From Methylobacterium sp. Leaf117 (GTDB taxonomy: Bacteria; Pseudomonadota; Alphaproteobacteria; Rhizobiales; Beijerinckiaceae), in contig NZ_LMNL01000001.1 in the NCBI RefSeq assembly GCF_001422985.1, forward strand, positions 381,151-445,150: DNA of 64,000 nucleotides. The letters run 5' to 3'. The position numbers and the translations under genes are program-made. Each line of letters starts with the position of its first letter. Position 1 is the first letter of the stretch. The notes below the pieces were generated by a model. The model worked only from the letters and a program-made list of their open reading frames with translations, was not told where the DNA came from and made no database searches. This document shows positions 51,733 through 59,724 of the stretch, in pieces.

Positions 51733-52608
51733 ATGCGGATCGATCTCATGGCTGGAGCGACCACCAGCGCGGTGGCCCGGAACGTGGTCCCGACGCCCAC
51801 CATCCTGGTGTTCGATTCCGGGCTCGGCGGCTTGTCCGTGCTGGATCAGGTTCGGCGGGCACGGCCCGATGCCAGCTATGTGTATGCGGCCGACGACGCA
51901 GCCTTTCCCTATGGGCGCCTCGCGGAGCCCGTCCTGGTCGACCGGGTGCTCGCCGTGATGGAGCGTTTGGTTGCCGTGCACCGCCCAGACCTCGTGGTGG
52001 TCGCGTGCAACACCGCATCCACCCTGGTTCTGCCGGCCCTGCGCCAGCATTTCACCACACCGTTCGTCGGCGTCGTGCCGCCGATCAAACCGGCGGCGGA
52101 GGCAACGCGCTCGCGTGTCGTCACCCTTCTGGCGACGCCTGGTACGGTGGCGCGGGCCTACACGCATGATCTCATCGAGACCTACGCGTCCACCTGCGCG
52201 GTGACCCTGGTGGGTGCTCCGAACCTCGCGGGCTATGCCGAGGCCGAACTGGCCGGACGGCCCATCGACGATTTAGAGCTCGCCCGCGAGATCGCTCCCT
52301 GCTTCGTGACCCTGGAGGATGGCCGGCGCACCGATGTGGTCTGCCTTGCCTGTACGCACTACCCCCTGCTGCTCACACGCTTCCAGGTCCTCGCACCATG
52401 GCCGGTGACGTGGATCGATCCCGCACCGGCCATCGCCCGCCGCGTGACCCAGTTGCTCGGACCGGTGGATCGCACCGCCCCCGCGGCTGCCCCCATGCTG
52501 GGTGCCTTCACGGCTGGAGGGGGCCTGACCCAACCGCTTCGACATTCGCTGATGCTGCGCGGCATCGGCTCCATCGCCGTCGAGCCGATGCCGCTCGGAC
52601 GCCAATAG
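51733..52608 (+). CDS. murI: Glutamate racemase
   Basis: A 291-residue enzyme converting L- to D-glutamate for peptidoglycan. The two catalytic cysteines lie in VVVACNTASTLVLPALRQHF and VVCLACTHYPLLLTRFQ. Other motifs are TPTILVFDSGLGGLSVLDQV (catalytic Asp), YVYAADDAAFPYGRL and FVGVVPPIKPAAEATRSRVV. I placed the start at ATG 51733; ATG 51748 is also plausible and the open frame reaches 51574. It is a cytoplasmic enzyme, divergent from the egt operon. Confidence 0.95.
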   Translation: MRIDLMAGATTSAVARNVVPTPTILVFDSGLGGLSVLDQVRRARPDASYVYAADDAAFPYGRLAEPVLVDRVLAVMERLVAVHRPDLVVVACNTASTLVLPALRQHFTTPFVGVVPPIKPAAEATRSRVVTLLATPGTVARAYTHDLIETYASTCAVTLVGAPNLAGYAEAELAGRPIDDLELAREIAPCFVTLEDGRRTDVVCLACTHYPLLLTRFQVLAPWPVTWIDPAPAIARRVTQLLGPVDRTAPAAAPMLGAFTAGGGLTQPLRHSLMLRGIGSIAVEPMPLGRQ

Positions 52609-52704
52609 CAGGACGAAGCCACGCTCGTCGGCGAACGCGCGCTGTGGGCGCAATCGGGCGTCTCCTCCATCGCTCTCGGCCGAATGAGGGTGACCGGTAA
52701 CATC

Positions 52705-53181
52705 ATGACCTTCATCAGTGTCACCCGCCTGCGCCTCCGCGCGATCCGATTTCTGCCGGGATTTGCCATGCACGCGATCCGGACTCGCAATCAGGTTCGC
52801 CAGGCCACCGGATTCAAGGCCGGTGCCCTGCTACAGGATCACGACTGGACCTTCTGGACCATGACGGCCTGGACGGATGAGGCGAGCATGCGCCGGTACG
52901 TGATGGGGGGTGCCCATCGCAGCGCGATGCCCAGCCTGGTCCGCTGGTGCGATGAGGCCTCGGTGGTCCATTGGACCCAAGCGGACACTGTCCTGACCTC
53001 CGGGAGCAACCTCCCGCCTTGGGAGGACGCGGACCGCCGCATGCGTGCGGATGGCCACCCCTCGAACGTCAGGCACCCAAGTCCGCGGCATCTGACGATG
53101 ACGTACCGGCCCCCGCGCCTCACCCGCTCCGGTCCGATCCGTGCCGCCGCGGCCGGTAGCGAAGAGCCGGCTCGGCATTGA
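52705..53181 (+). CDS. Small ABM-like (dimeric alpha-beta barrel) protein
   Basis: A 158-residue protein from ATG 52705, with GAGGGTGA upstream; ATG 52684 is also in frame. Residues 1-100 resemble the antibiotic-biosynthesis-monooxygenase-like fold: FISVTRLRLRAIRFLPGFAM, RQATGFKAGALLQDHDWTFW, TMTAWTDEASMRRYVMGGAH, AMPSLVRWCDEASVVHW. This pattern is widespread in alphaproteobacteria and often annotated as a DUF. The C-terminal 50 residues are Pro/Arg-rich and probably disordered. No catalytic residue can be assigned, so oxygenase activity is not implied. Confidence 0.75.
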   Translation: MTFISVTRLRLRAIRFLPGFAMHAIRTRNQVRQATGFKAGALLQDHDWTFWTMTAWTDEASMRRYVMGGAHRSAMPSLVRWCDEASVVHWTQADTVLTSGSNLPPWEDADRRMRADGHPSNVRHPSPRHLTMTYRPPRLTRSGPIRAAAAGSEEPARH

Positions 53182-53217
53182 CCTTGCCGCGCTCCTGCTC
53201 TAACGAAGCGCCGGTGA

Positions 53218-53251
53218 CGGGGCTCCGACGAGGGGCCCCGAAGCATTTTCG
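53218..53251 (+). terminator. Probable terminator ahead of rpsD
   Basis: CGGGGCTCC at 53218-53226 pairs with GGGGCCCCG at 53232-53240 (one wobble, five-base loop), followed by AAGCATTTTCG. It probably ends the ABM-like gene; a role in the rpsD leader cannot be excluded. Confidence 0.6.
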
Positions 53252-53377
53252 TACACACTCGTTCTAACGCACCCGTGGGCGGCAATGTCCGCTCTGTCGT
53301 TCCGTCATCGGCCCTGTGCCACGGCGGAAAGAGGAGGGCGCGTTCCTCGATAGATCTCCATTGCGAGAGGAACCGCG

Positions 53378-53995
53378 ATGTCAAAACGCATTCAGGCGAA
53401 GCACAAGCTCGATCGCCGCATGGGCCAGAACATCTGGGGCCGCCCGAAGAGCCCCGTCAATCGCCGCGAGTACGGCCCCGGCCAGCATGGTCAGCGCCGC
53501 AAGGGCAAGATGTCCGACTTCGGCACGCAGCTGCGCGCCAAGCAGAAGCTCAAGGGCTACTACGCCAACATCACCGAGAAGCAGTTCCGCCGCTACTACG
53601 CCGAGGCGATCCGCCTGCGTGGCGATTCCGGCGAGAACCTGATCGGCCTGCTCGAGCGTCGCCTCGACGCCGTGGTCTACCGCGCGAAGTTCGTGCCGAC
53701 CCCGTTCGCGGCGCGCCAGTTCGTCAACCACGGCCACGTCAAGGTCAACGGTCAGCGCGTCAACATCGCCAGCTACCTGGTGAAGCCGGGCGACCTGATC
53801 GAGGTCAAGGATTCGTCGAAGCAGCTCGAGATCGTCGTCGTGGCGGCGCAGCTCCCCGAGCGCGACGTGCCGGACTACATCGAGGTGGATCACTCCAAGA
53901 TGACCGCCCGCGTGACCCGCGTGCCGAACCTCGGCGAAGTTCCCTACCCGGTCCAGATGGAACCGAACCTCGTCATCGAGTTCTATTCGCGCTGA
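53378..53995 (+). CDS. rpsD: 30S ribosomal protein S4
   Basis: A 205-residue full-length S4, a primary 16S rRNA binder and assembly initiator. The N-terminus [20 protein letters not shown], the RNA-binding S4 domain [20 protein letters not shown] then [20 protein letters not shown], and the C-terminal [11 protein letters not shown] are typical. AGAGGA lies seven bases before the ATG. It is monocistronic here, as in other Rhizobiales, not in the alpha operon with rpoA. A strong terminator follows. Confidence 0.99.
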   Translation: MSKRIQAKHKLDRRMGQNIWGRPKSPVNRREYGPGQHGQRRKGKMSDFGTQLRAKQKLKGYYANITEKQFRRYYAEAIRLRGDSGENLIGLLERRLDAVVYRAKFVPTPFAARQFVNHGHVKVNGQRVNIASYLVKPGDLIEVKDSSKQLEIVVVAAQLPERDVPDYIEVDHSKMTARVTRVPNLGEVPYPVQMEPNLVIEFYSR

Positions 53996-54021
53996 TCCCA
54001 GCGGATCGCGCCGAACACCGG

Positions 54022-54053
54022 AAGGGCCGCCCCCACAAGGGCGGCCCTTTCTC
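54022..54053 (+). terminator. Factor-independent terminator of rpsD
   Basis: AAGGGCCGCC at 54022-54031 pairs with GGCGGCCCTT at 54040-54049, a perfect 10-bp stem followed by T residues. Confidence 0.92.
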
Positions 54054-54095
54054 GTTGACACGGTCCTGGCGTGGAACGCTCACCCATGGCGACGA

Positions 54096-54377
54096 TCAGC
54101 GGGGGAGGGGGTTCGCCGAACCCGGCTGCGGTGTGCGGTTCCGTGCCTGAAGCGCTCGGGATGCCTCCATCGCACTCGGCGGCATGCCATTCCCTGCCGT
54201 CGCACCCGCGACCTCGCTCGCGGCATCCGGCCTAGCGCCCCGTGCGTCGCGCTCCCCCGCCCCGAACGCATAGCCCGCGTTCACGCCGGCGTAGAATCCG
54301 GTGAAATCCTCCGCCGCGGCCGACCCGGCGGTGATCATGGCCACCAGGGTAACCGTCGACATCACGGCGATCCGCAT
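54096..54377 (-). CDS. Small exported protein resembling the first strand of an Omp25-type porin
   Basis: A 93-residue protein with GAGGA eight bases before its ATG. It has a signal peptide (MRIAVMSTVTLVAMITAGSA, cleavage near AAA|ED). The mature start DFTGFYAGVNAGYAFGAGER matches the first beta-strand of Omp25/Omp31-type outer-membrane proteins, which begin with W/FxGFYxGxNxGY. A full barrel needs about 200 residues, but here the sequence turns into a disordered Ala/Arg/Pro tail and stops. It may be a truncated remnant of a barrel protein or a small protein of its own kind. Confidence 0.65.
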   Translation of the reverse strand: MRIAVMSTVTLVAMITAGSAAAEDFTGFYAGVNAGYAFGAGERDARGARPDAASEVAGATAGNGMPPSAMEASRALQARNRTPQPGSANPLPR

Positions 54378-54410
54378 CCGTTCGTCCTCAGCCTGTCATA
54401 TCCCCAACGC

Positions 54411-54439
54411 GAAACGGCGGCCCAAGGGGCCGCCGCTTC
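54411..54439 (-). terminator. Factor-independent terminator of the cold-shock gene
   Basis: CGGCGGCCC at 54415-54423 pairs with GGGCCGCCG at 54427-54435, a perfect 9-bp stem. On the minus strand it is followed by TTTCG. It lies between the cold-shock gene and the Omp-like gene. Confidence 0.8.
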
Positions 54440-54484
54440 AGTCAAGCTCTCAAAGGTGGCCGCAACGCGACCCCGGGACGACGA

Positions 54485-55255
54485 TCAATCGTCGACGTTG
54501 ATGCTCTGGGCCTCGCGGCCCTTCTGGCCCTCGACGACACCGAGGACGACCTGCTGGCCTTCGGCGAGCGAGTCGAGACCGGCCCGCGAGAGCGCGGAGC
54601 GATGCACGAACACGTCCTTGCCGCCATCGTTGACGGAGACGAAGCCGAAGCCCTTGGCCGGATCGTACCACTTCACCGTGCCGGTCATCTCGGTCGACGG
54701 GCCGCTGGCGAAGCGGCCACCGCCACGATCGCCGCCGCCGGCGCGATCGCCGTAGCCACCACCGCCGCCGCCGCCACCGTAACCGCCACCACCGCCGAAG
54801 CGGTCGCCGCCGCCGAACCCGCCGGTGCGGGGCGGACGCGCGTCGCGCATGGGCGCAGCCTCAGCCGTCGAGGTATCCACGCTGGTGACGTCGGTCACCT
54901 GCGGACCCTTCTGGCCCTGGGCGGTGTGAACCGTCAGGCGCGTGCCGGGCAGGAGATCGGCATGACCGGCAGCTTCGACGGCGCGGATGTGGAGGAAGGC
55001 ATCGCCCGAACCGTCAGCCAGCTCGACGAAACCGAAGCCCTTCTCCTTGTTGAACCACTTGACCGTCGCATCGCGCTCCGGCCCCGAGGGAGCTGCGGCA
55101 GCCCTGGCCGGGCCACGGTCGAAACCGCCGCCACCGCCGAAACCACCACCGTAGCCACCGCCGCTCGGAGGAGCCTGATCCGGCCAACGCGGCTCGGCTC
55201 CACCCTCATCGAAGCCGCGCTTCTGCGGCCCCCGAAAATCACGACCACGTCCCAT
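54485..55255 (-). CDS. Double cold-shock-domain protein with glycine-rich linkers
   Basis: A 256-residue protein. Residues 1-55 are a Gly/Arg-rich leader (GGGYGGGFGGGGGFDRGPAR). CSD1 at about 61-125 has ATVKWFNKEKGFGFVELADG (RNP1) and DAFLHIRAVEAAG (RNP2). A Gly/Arg/Tyr-rich linker (GGGYGGGGGGGGYGDRAGGG) follows. CSD2 at about 190-255 has GTVKWYDPAKGFGFVSVNDG and DVFVHRSAL. Cold-shock domains bind single-stranded RNA or DNA. Two-domain forms are usual in alphaproteobacteria, but the long RGG-like glycine-rich stretches resemble eukaryotic RNA-binding proteins. It is likely an RNA chaperone. The long upstream gap may contain an extended 5' leader as in cspA-type genes. Confidence 0.95.
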   Translation of the reverse strand: MGRGRDFRGPQKRGFDEGGAEPRWPDQAPPSGGGYGGGFGGGGGFDRGPARAAAAPSGPERDATVKWFNKEKGFGFVELADGSGDAFLHIRAVEAAGHADLLPGTRLTVHTAQGQKGPQVTDVTSVDTSTAEAAPMRDARPPRTGGFGGGDRFGGGGGYGGGGGGGGYGDRAGGGDRGGGRFASGPSTEMTGTVKWYDPAKGFGFVSVNDGGKDVFVHRSALSRAGLDSLAEGQQVVLGVVEGQKGREAQSINVDD

Positions 55256-55635
55256 AGAAAGCTCGCAAAAACCGTCCGCCGACCATCAGTTTCGATAACC
55301 GCGTGCGCGCCATCCCAGACAGCCCACGCTCCGCACTATCATTACTCCCAGCAGCGGTGACCAAGAATAACGCCTTAGTCCTGACTGAAAGCTGCCTTGA
55401 TCGCAAGATGCTTCTGCCCGGGTTCGTCAGGGTTCCGTAACTTTCCTGCGGCAAAATGCGTAGCTTTTTAGCGCACCGGCGAGCTGCGGGCGCCGATGCC
55501 TCGCGTTTGGGCAATTTTCAGGCGCCTGTGCGATCGTTGCAATTTGTCGTCGCGCGTTAGCAAAGCGCAAAGGCCGGTCCGGCTAAGCTGTTGCCGGAGC
55601 ACGCCTGCGCCAGCCGACCGGTCCGACCCTCACAC
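55256..55635. other. 380-bp divergent intergenic region
   Basis: It contains the leader of the cold-shock gene (left) and the promoter of the response regulator (right). The GC content falls in 55330-55400. I see no gene, and no confident promoter boxes. Confidence 0.5.
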
Positions 55636-56106
55636 ATGATCGCCACACCGAGCTTCCCGGATCTCTCGGCCCTCGTCGTCGACGAAAGCCTCTACATCCG
55701 TCGCATCGTGCGCGACATGCTCATGCGCGTCGGGATCAAGCGCGTGCTCGAGGCGCCGGACGGAGCCGAGGCCCTCGGCGTCCTGGCCGAAAGCAAGCCC
55801 GACCTGACCATCATCGACTGGGATCTGGCAATTCTCTCCGGGGAGGAGTTCATCCGCCTCGCCCGGACGCCGACGACCTCTCCGTCGCCGACCGTGCCGA
55901 TCATTCTCATGCTCGCCCAGCCACGCCGGAACGTGGTGGATCGGGCGATCTCGCTGGGGGTCAACGAGATCATCGCGAAGCCGTTCTCGCCGAAGACGCT
56001 CTGGTCGCGCCTCGATGAAGTCATCAACCGCCCGCGTCCGTTCTCGCAGGTGAAGAGCCTGCTGCGCCCCGTCCCGCGCATGGCGGCGGCCGGCAAACTC
56101 GGTTAG
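55636..56106 (+). CDS. Single-domain response regulator (CheY-like)
   Basis: A 156-residue protein from ATG 55636 (an in-frame 55591 start is less likely). The receiver domain contains SALVVDESLYIRRIVRDML (acidic pair), DLTIIDWDLAILSGEEFIRL (phosphoacceptor Asp) and VNEIIAKPFSPKTLWSRLDE (conserved Lys). At the Thr/Ser position, the usual hydroxyl residue seems to be Ala (IILMLAQP). There is no DNA-binding output domain, and a 30-residue basic tail follows. The partner kinase is not adjacent; the HWE kinase at 4.3 kb is a candidate only by absence of others. Confidence 0.9.
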   Translation: MIATPSFPDLSALVVDESLYIRRIVRDMLMRVGIKRVLEAPDGAEALGVLAESKPDLTIIDWDLAILSGEEFIRLARTPTTSPSPTVPIILMLAQPRRNVVDRAISLGVNEIIAKPFSPKTLWSRLDEVINRPRPFSQVKSLLRPVPRMAAAGKLG

Positions 56107-56263
56107 ATTTCCCCTCGCTCCGGTCGGGCCGCCGGAATCATCCGCCATCCACGCGCCTCTGTTATCGAGGCTTTGCAGTTTGTCGGGGAGACCTGTAGCG
56201 TCCTTGCGGAATGTTGGTCCGGCTCTCCGCCTGGGGCCATGATCGAGGATTTCGGCTCGGCCG

Positions 56264-57394
56264 ATGAGGGAAGAGAGCGCCGCGACCCTGCCGGCCCGCC
56301 CGAATGGCGGGAAGAAGCCGTCGCCGGCTCCGCTCGCGCGTGTCGAGGCTCCCCGTGTGGAGTCGGCCCGCGTCGAAGCACAGGGTCCGGCCGGTCGCCC
56401 GCAGCGCCGCAACGCCTACGCGGCCCTCGATCTCGGCACCAACAATTGCCGCCTGCTGGTCGCCGAGCCGGCCTCGCACGGCTTTCGCGTCATCGATGCG
56501 TTCTCGCGCATCGTGCGCCTTGGCGAGGGGCTCGGCAGCTCCGACAGGCTGAGCGAGCCGGCGATCGAGCGGACTCTCGAGGCGCTTCGCGTCTGCCGCG
56601 CCAAGATGCAAGCGCGCGGCGTGCTGCGCGCCAAGATCATCGCCACAGAAGCCTGTCGCCTCGCAGTCAACGGCGCCGAATTCGTCGAGCGCGTGCGCAG
56701 TGAAGTCGGGCTCGACCTGGAGATCGTCGACCGTCAGACCGAGGCCTATCTGGCGGTGACGGGCTGTGCGGCCCTGGCCGACCCCTATTCCGAGTCGGTC
56801 GTTATCTTCGATATCGGCGGCGGCTCGACGGAGATCGCCTGGCTCGACGGGGCAGCCACCAACCCCTCTGCCGACCCCACCCTGCGCATCCGCGCCTGGG
56901 ATTCGCTTCCCGTCGGGGTCGTGACGCTGGCCGAGCGGCACGGTGGCAGCGACGTCACCCGCCTGACCTTCGAGGGCATGGTCGAGGAGGTCGCCGACCT
57001 GCTCGCGCGATTCGCCATCCGGGCGGCGCCGGCGGCGAATGCGCGGCACTTCCACCTGCTCGGCACCTCCGGTACGGTGACCACGTTGGCAGCGATGCAC
57101 CTGCGCCTCGCCCGCTACGAGCGTCGGCGCGTGGACGGCCTCTGGATGAGTGATGCGGAAGTCGGCGATGCCATCGACGATCTTCTCGACACCCGCCTCG
57201 ACCAGCGCGCGGACAATCCCTGCATCGGTCGCGACCGGGCGGATCTCGTGCTGGCCGGCTGTGCCATCCTGGAGGCCATTCGCCGGGCCTTTCCGTCCGA
57301 CCGCCTCCGGATCGCCGATCGCGGCCTGCGCGAGGGCTTGCTGATGAACATGATGCGTGAGGACGGCGTCTGGCGCCGTGGGAGCTACCGGTGA
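56264..57394 (+). CDS. Ppx/GppA family phosphatase
   Basis: A 376-residue ASKHA-fold enzyme that removes terminal phosphate from polyphosphate (Ppx) or converts pppGpp to ppGpp (GppA). A disordered N-terminal extension of about 50 residues precedes the phosphate-1 loop [20 protein letters not shown]. Later blocks are [53 protein letters not shown] and [18 protein letters not shown]. It is of the short form lacking the C-terminal HD-like domain. Its stop overlaps the GTG start of rlmE (GTGA). Which substrate it prefers cannot be read. Confidence 0.93.
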   Translation: MREESAATLPARPNGGKKPSPAPLARVEAPRVESARVEAQGPAGRPQRRNAYAALDLGTNNCRLLVAEPASHGFRVIDAFSRIVRLGEGLGSSDRLSEPAIERTLEALRVCRAKMQARGVLRAKIIATEACRLAVNGAEFVERVRSEVGLDLEIVDRQTEAYLAVTGCAALADPYSESVVIFDIGGGSTEIAWLDGAATNPSADPTLRIRAWDSLPVGVVTLAERHGGSDVTRLTFEGMVEEVADLLARFAIRAAPAANARHFHLLGTSGTVTTLAAMHLRLARYERRRVDGLWMSDAEVGDAIDDLLDTRLDQRADNPCIGRDRADLVLAGCAILEAIRRAFPSDRLRIADRGLREGLLMNMMREDGVWRRGSYR

Positions 57395-58107
57395 GTGACA
57401 GGCGTGGTGCCAGCGGGGGTTTGCGCGGCGAACTCAAGCAGCGGGTCAAGACGGGGCGGGGCCGCACGGCCTCGCAGAAGCGCTGGCTCGAGCGGCAGCT
57501 GAACGATCCCTACGTGGCTCGTGCCCGACGCGAAGGCTATCGCTCGCGTGCGGCCTTCAAGCTGATCGAAATCGATGAGCGCTTCAAACTGCTCAAGCCC
57601 GGGCAGCGCATCGTCGATCTCGGCGCCGCGCCCGGTGGCTGGTCGCAGGTCGCGGCCAAGATCGTCGGGGATACCGGCCGGATCGTCGGCATCGATCTCC
57701 TGGAGATCGAGCCGATGGTCGGCGTCGAATTCATCACCCTCGACTTCCTGGCGCCGGAAGCGCCGGCGCTGCTGACCGACCTGCTCGGCGGGCGCGCCGA
57801 TCTGGTGCTGTCGGACATGGCGGCCAACACCACCGGTCACAAACAGACCGACCACCTGCGGATCATCGGGCTTGCCGAAACGGCCGCCGAGTTCGCGCGC
57901 GAGATCCTCGCACCCGGCGGATCGTATCTCGCCAAGGTGTTTCAGGGCGGCACCGAGGGAACGCTGCTGGCCGACCTGAAGCGCGACTTCGCCACCGTGC
58001 GCCACGTCAAGCCGAACGCCAGCCGGGCCGATTCCAGCGAACTCTACGTCCTCGCCTCGGGGTATCGGGGCCCGACCGGCGAAACCGCTGATCGGGATGA
58101 CGCCTGA
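57391..58107 (+). CDS. rlmE: 23S rRNA (uridine-2'-O)-methyltransferase
   Basis: A 238-residue FtsJ/RrmJ-type methyltransferase modifying U2552 of 23S rRNA late in 50S assembly. It starts at GTG 57391, overlapping the ppx/gppA stop. The catalytic K-D-K-E tetrad is visible: [20 protein letters not shown] (Lys), [20 protein letters not shown] (Asp), [18 protein letters not shown] (Lys) and [17 protein letters not shown] (Glu). The SAM motif is [20 protein letters not shown]. The N-terminal 35 basic residues ([20 protein letters not shown]) help rRNA binding. The pairing with a Ppx/GppA gene is common in Rhizobiales. Confidence 0.96.
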   Translation: MSDRRGASGGLRGELKQRVKTGRGRTASQKRWLERQLNDPYVARARREGYRSRAAFKLIEIDERFKLLKPGQRIVDLGAAPGGWSQVAAKIVGDTGRIVGIDLLEIEPMVGVEFITLDFLAPEAPALLTDLLGGRADLVLSDMAANTTGHKQTDHLRIIGLAETAAEFAREILAPGGSYLAKVFQGGTEGTLLADLKRDFATVRHVKPNASRADSSELYVLASGYRGPTGETADRDDA

Positions 58108-58306
58108 CGGCGCCGCGACCCGACCGATCGAAGCTTAGCCACGATGCGTTTGATGCAATGCAGCACGAATGTGAGTGCAGACCTTTAGACTGCCGAGATC
58201 TACGCCCGCGATCTTACCATCGGTTTATTATCATTCCAAAGACTACAGCTGCAATATAACGTCGCAATCCCGGGCCGAGAGATTGACATATAACGCATAG
58301 AGCCTG

Positions 58307-58323
58307 TGTTGCGCATCGCAACA
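58307..58323 (+). promoter_or_regulatory. Perfect inverted repeat ahead of the FMN 2-hydroxyacid dehydrogenase gene
   Basis: TGTTGCG-CAT-CGCAACA is a perfect 7-bp inverted repeat with a 3-base centre, 50 bp before the ATG at 58374. TTGACA at 58283-58288 lies just upstream, with ATATAACG words around it. This is the layout of an operator, possibly for a GntR/LldR- or LysR-type regulator. The central GCATCGCA is also the core of the phasin repeats, which may be coincidence. Confidence 0.55.
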
Positions 58324-58373
58324 GGGATGGTGCAGGACGGCATCTCCGCGAGATCGCTGTGTGAGCCCATTGA

Positions 58374-59669
58374 ATGACCGAGACGTTTCAAATTCAGCCT
58401 GGTTCCGAGACTGAAAAACTGCTCCACCGCCGCAAGTTCTTGGAGTTCTTGTCTGCAAGTCCGGTCGTCGCCCCCGGTCTCGTCACGGCCCTGGCAGGCC
58501 TCTCGGCCCTCGGCACCGATGCAGCCATGGCCCAGAGCTACGATGTCCTGCGTCAGTCGCCGGGCAATGTCGGCGACATCATCGATTCCCCAACCCAAGC
58601 CCTCAACGTGTTCGACTTCGAGCCGGCCGCCAAGAAGGCGCTCCCGCCGGCACATTACGGATACCTCGCCAGCGGCGTCGACGGCGACGAGACGCTCAAG
58701 GCGAATCGTGACGGCTTTGAGAAGATCCGCATCCGTGCCCGTCGCCTGGTCGATGTGCGCAAGATCGACACAACCGTGAAGATCTTCGACGAGACCTGGG
58801 CGAGCCCGATCGTGCTGGCCCCGGTCAGCAGCCAGGCCGCCTTCCATCCGGAGGCGGAATCCGCCGTGGCCCGCGGCGCCAAGGTCAAGGGTCACCAGAT
58901 GATCCTGTCGACCGTGGGCAGCACGTCGATCGAGGACGTGATCAAGGAGCGTGGCGCGCCGGTCTGGTACATGCTTTACCCGACCGACGACTGGGCCGTA
59001 ACCGAGGCCCTGGTGAAGCGAGCCGAGAAGGCCGGTGCCCCCGCCATCGTCCTCACCGTGGATCGCCAGGGTGGCCGTAACACCGAGACGCTGTTCCGAG
59101 AGCGCCGCCTCGACACCCGCAACTGCTCGGATTGCCACACGCCCGGCTTCAAGAACGAAGTCAGCCGCAAGCCGATGTTCGACGGCATCGACGTGTCGAA
59201 GGTGACGAACCTCTACGGCACCGGCATGACCTGGGATTACGTCAAACGCCTGCGCGGCATCGTGAAGGGTAAGCTGGTCCTCAAGGGCATCGTCACGCAC
59301 GAGGATGCCAAGAAGGCCCTCGATTATGGCGTCGATGCCCTGATCGTATCGAATCACGGCGGACGCGCCGAGGAGAGCCTGGAGGCGACGATCGACGCGT
59401 TGCCGGAAGTGGTCAAGGCGGTGAACGGCAAGGTCCCGGTCCTGATCGACGGCGGCTTCCGCCGTGGCACCGACGTGATCAAGGCCCTGGCGCTGGGCGC
59501 CAACGCGGTCTGCATCGGCCGGCCCTACGTCTGGGGTCTGGCCGCCTTCGGAGAGCCGGGCGTCACCACCGTTCTGGCGATCATGCAGCGCGAGTTCGAG
59601 ACGATCATGCGCCAGGTTGGAGCCACCAAGCTCTCCGAGATCACCCCCGTCAGCATCAGCCGCGCCTGA
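58374..59669 (+). CDS. FMN-dependent alpha-hydroxyacid dehydrogenase with Tat-like signal and CxxCH motif
   Basis: A 431-residue enzyme of the lactate/glycolate oxidase and flavocytochrome b2 family. The (beta/alpha)8 barrel has HYGYLASGVDGDETLKANRD (FMN-site Tyr), APVSSQAAFHPEAES, VWYMLYPTDD (active-site Tyr), AIVLTVDRQGGRN, KLVLKGIVTHEDAKKAL (Lys), DALIVSNHGGRAEE (catalytic His-Arg) and VLIDGGFRRGTDVIKAL. The N-terminus reads HRRKFLEFLSASPVVAPGL ending AMA|Q near residue 53, a Tat-type signal peptide. In the lid region, C251-S-D-C254-H255 forms a haem-c-type CxxCH. Family members oxidise L-lactate, glycolate or mandelate to the keto acid. Export plus CxxCH suggests electron transfer to cytochrome c; that is inference. 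Confidence 0.9.
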   Translation: MTETFQIQPGSETEKLLHRRKFLEFLSASPVVAPGLVTALAGLSALGTDAAMAQSYDVLRQSPGNVGDIIDSPTQALNVFDFEPAAKKALPPAHYGYLASGVDGDETLKANRDGFEKIRIRARRLVDVRKIDTTVKIFDETWASPIVLAPVSSQAAFHPEAESAVARGAKVKGHQMILSTVGSTSIEDVIKERGAPVWYMLYPTDDWAVTEALVKRAEKAGAPAIVLTVDRQGGRNTETLFRERRLDTRNCSDCHTPGFKNEVSRKPMFDGIDVSKVTNLYGTGMTWDYVKRLRGIVKGKLVLKGIVTHEDAKKALDYGVDALIVSNHGGRAEESLEATIDALPEVVKAVNGKVPVLIDGGFRRGTDVIKALALGANAVCIGRPYVWGLAAFGEPGVTTVLAIMQREFETIMRQVGATKLSEITPVSISRA

Positions 59670-59676
59670 TCCAATA

Positions 59677-59707
59677 CCTTCCCGGACCGCTGTCGTCCGG
59701 GAAGGTG
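59677..59707. terminator. Perfect 12-bp hairpin between convergent genes
   Basis: ACCTTCCCGGAC at 59677-59688 and GTCCGGGAAGGT at 59696-59707 are exactly complementary with a 7-base loop. It lies 7 bp after the dehydrogenase stop and 18 bp from the end of the DUF779 gene. It probably serves both directions, although T-tracts are weak. Confidence 0.65.
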
Positions 59708-59724
59708 ACGTTCGTCGATCGACT

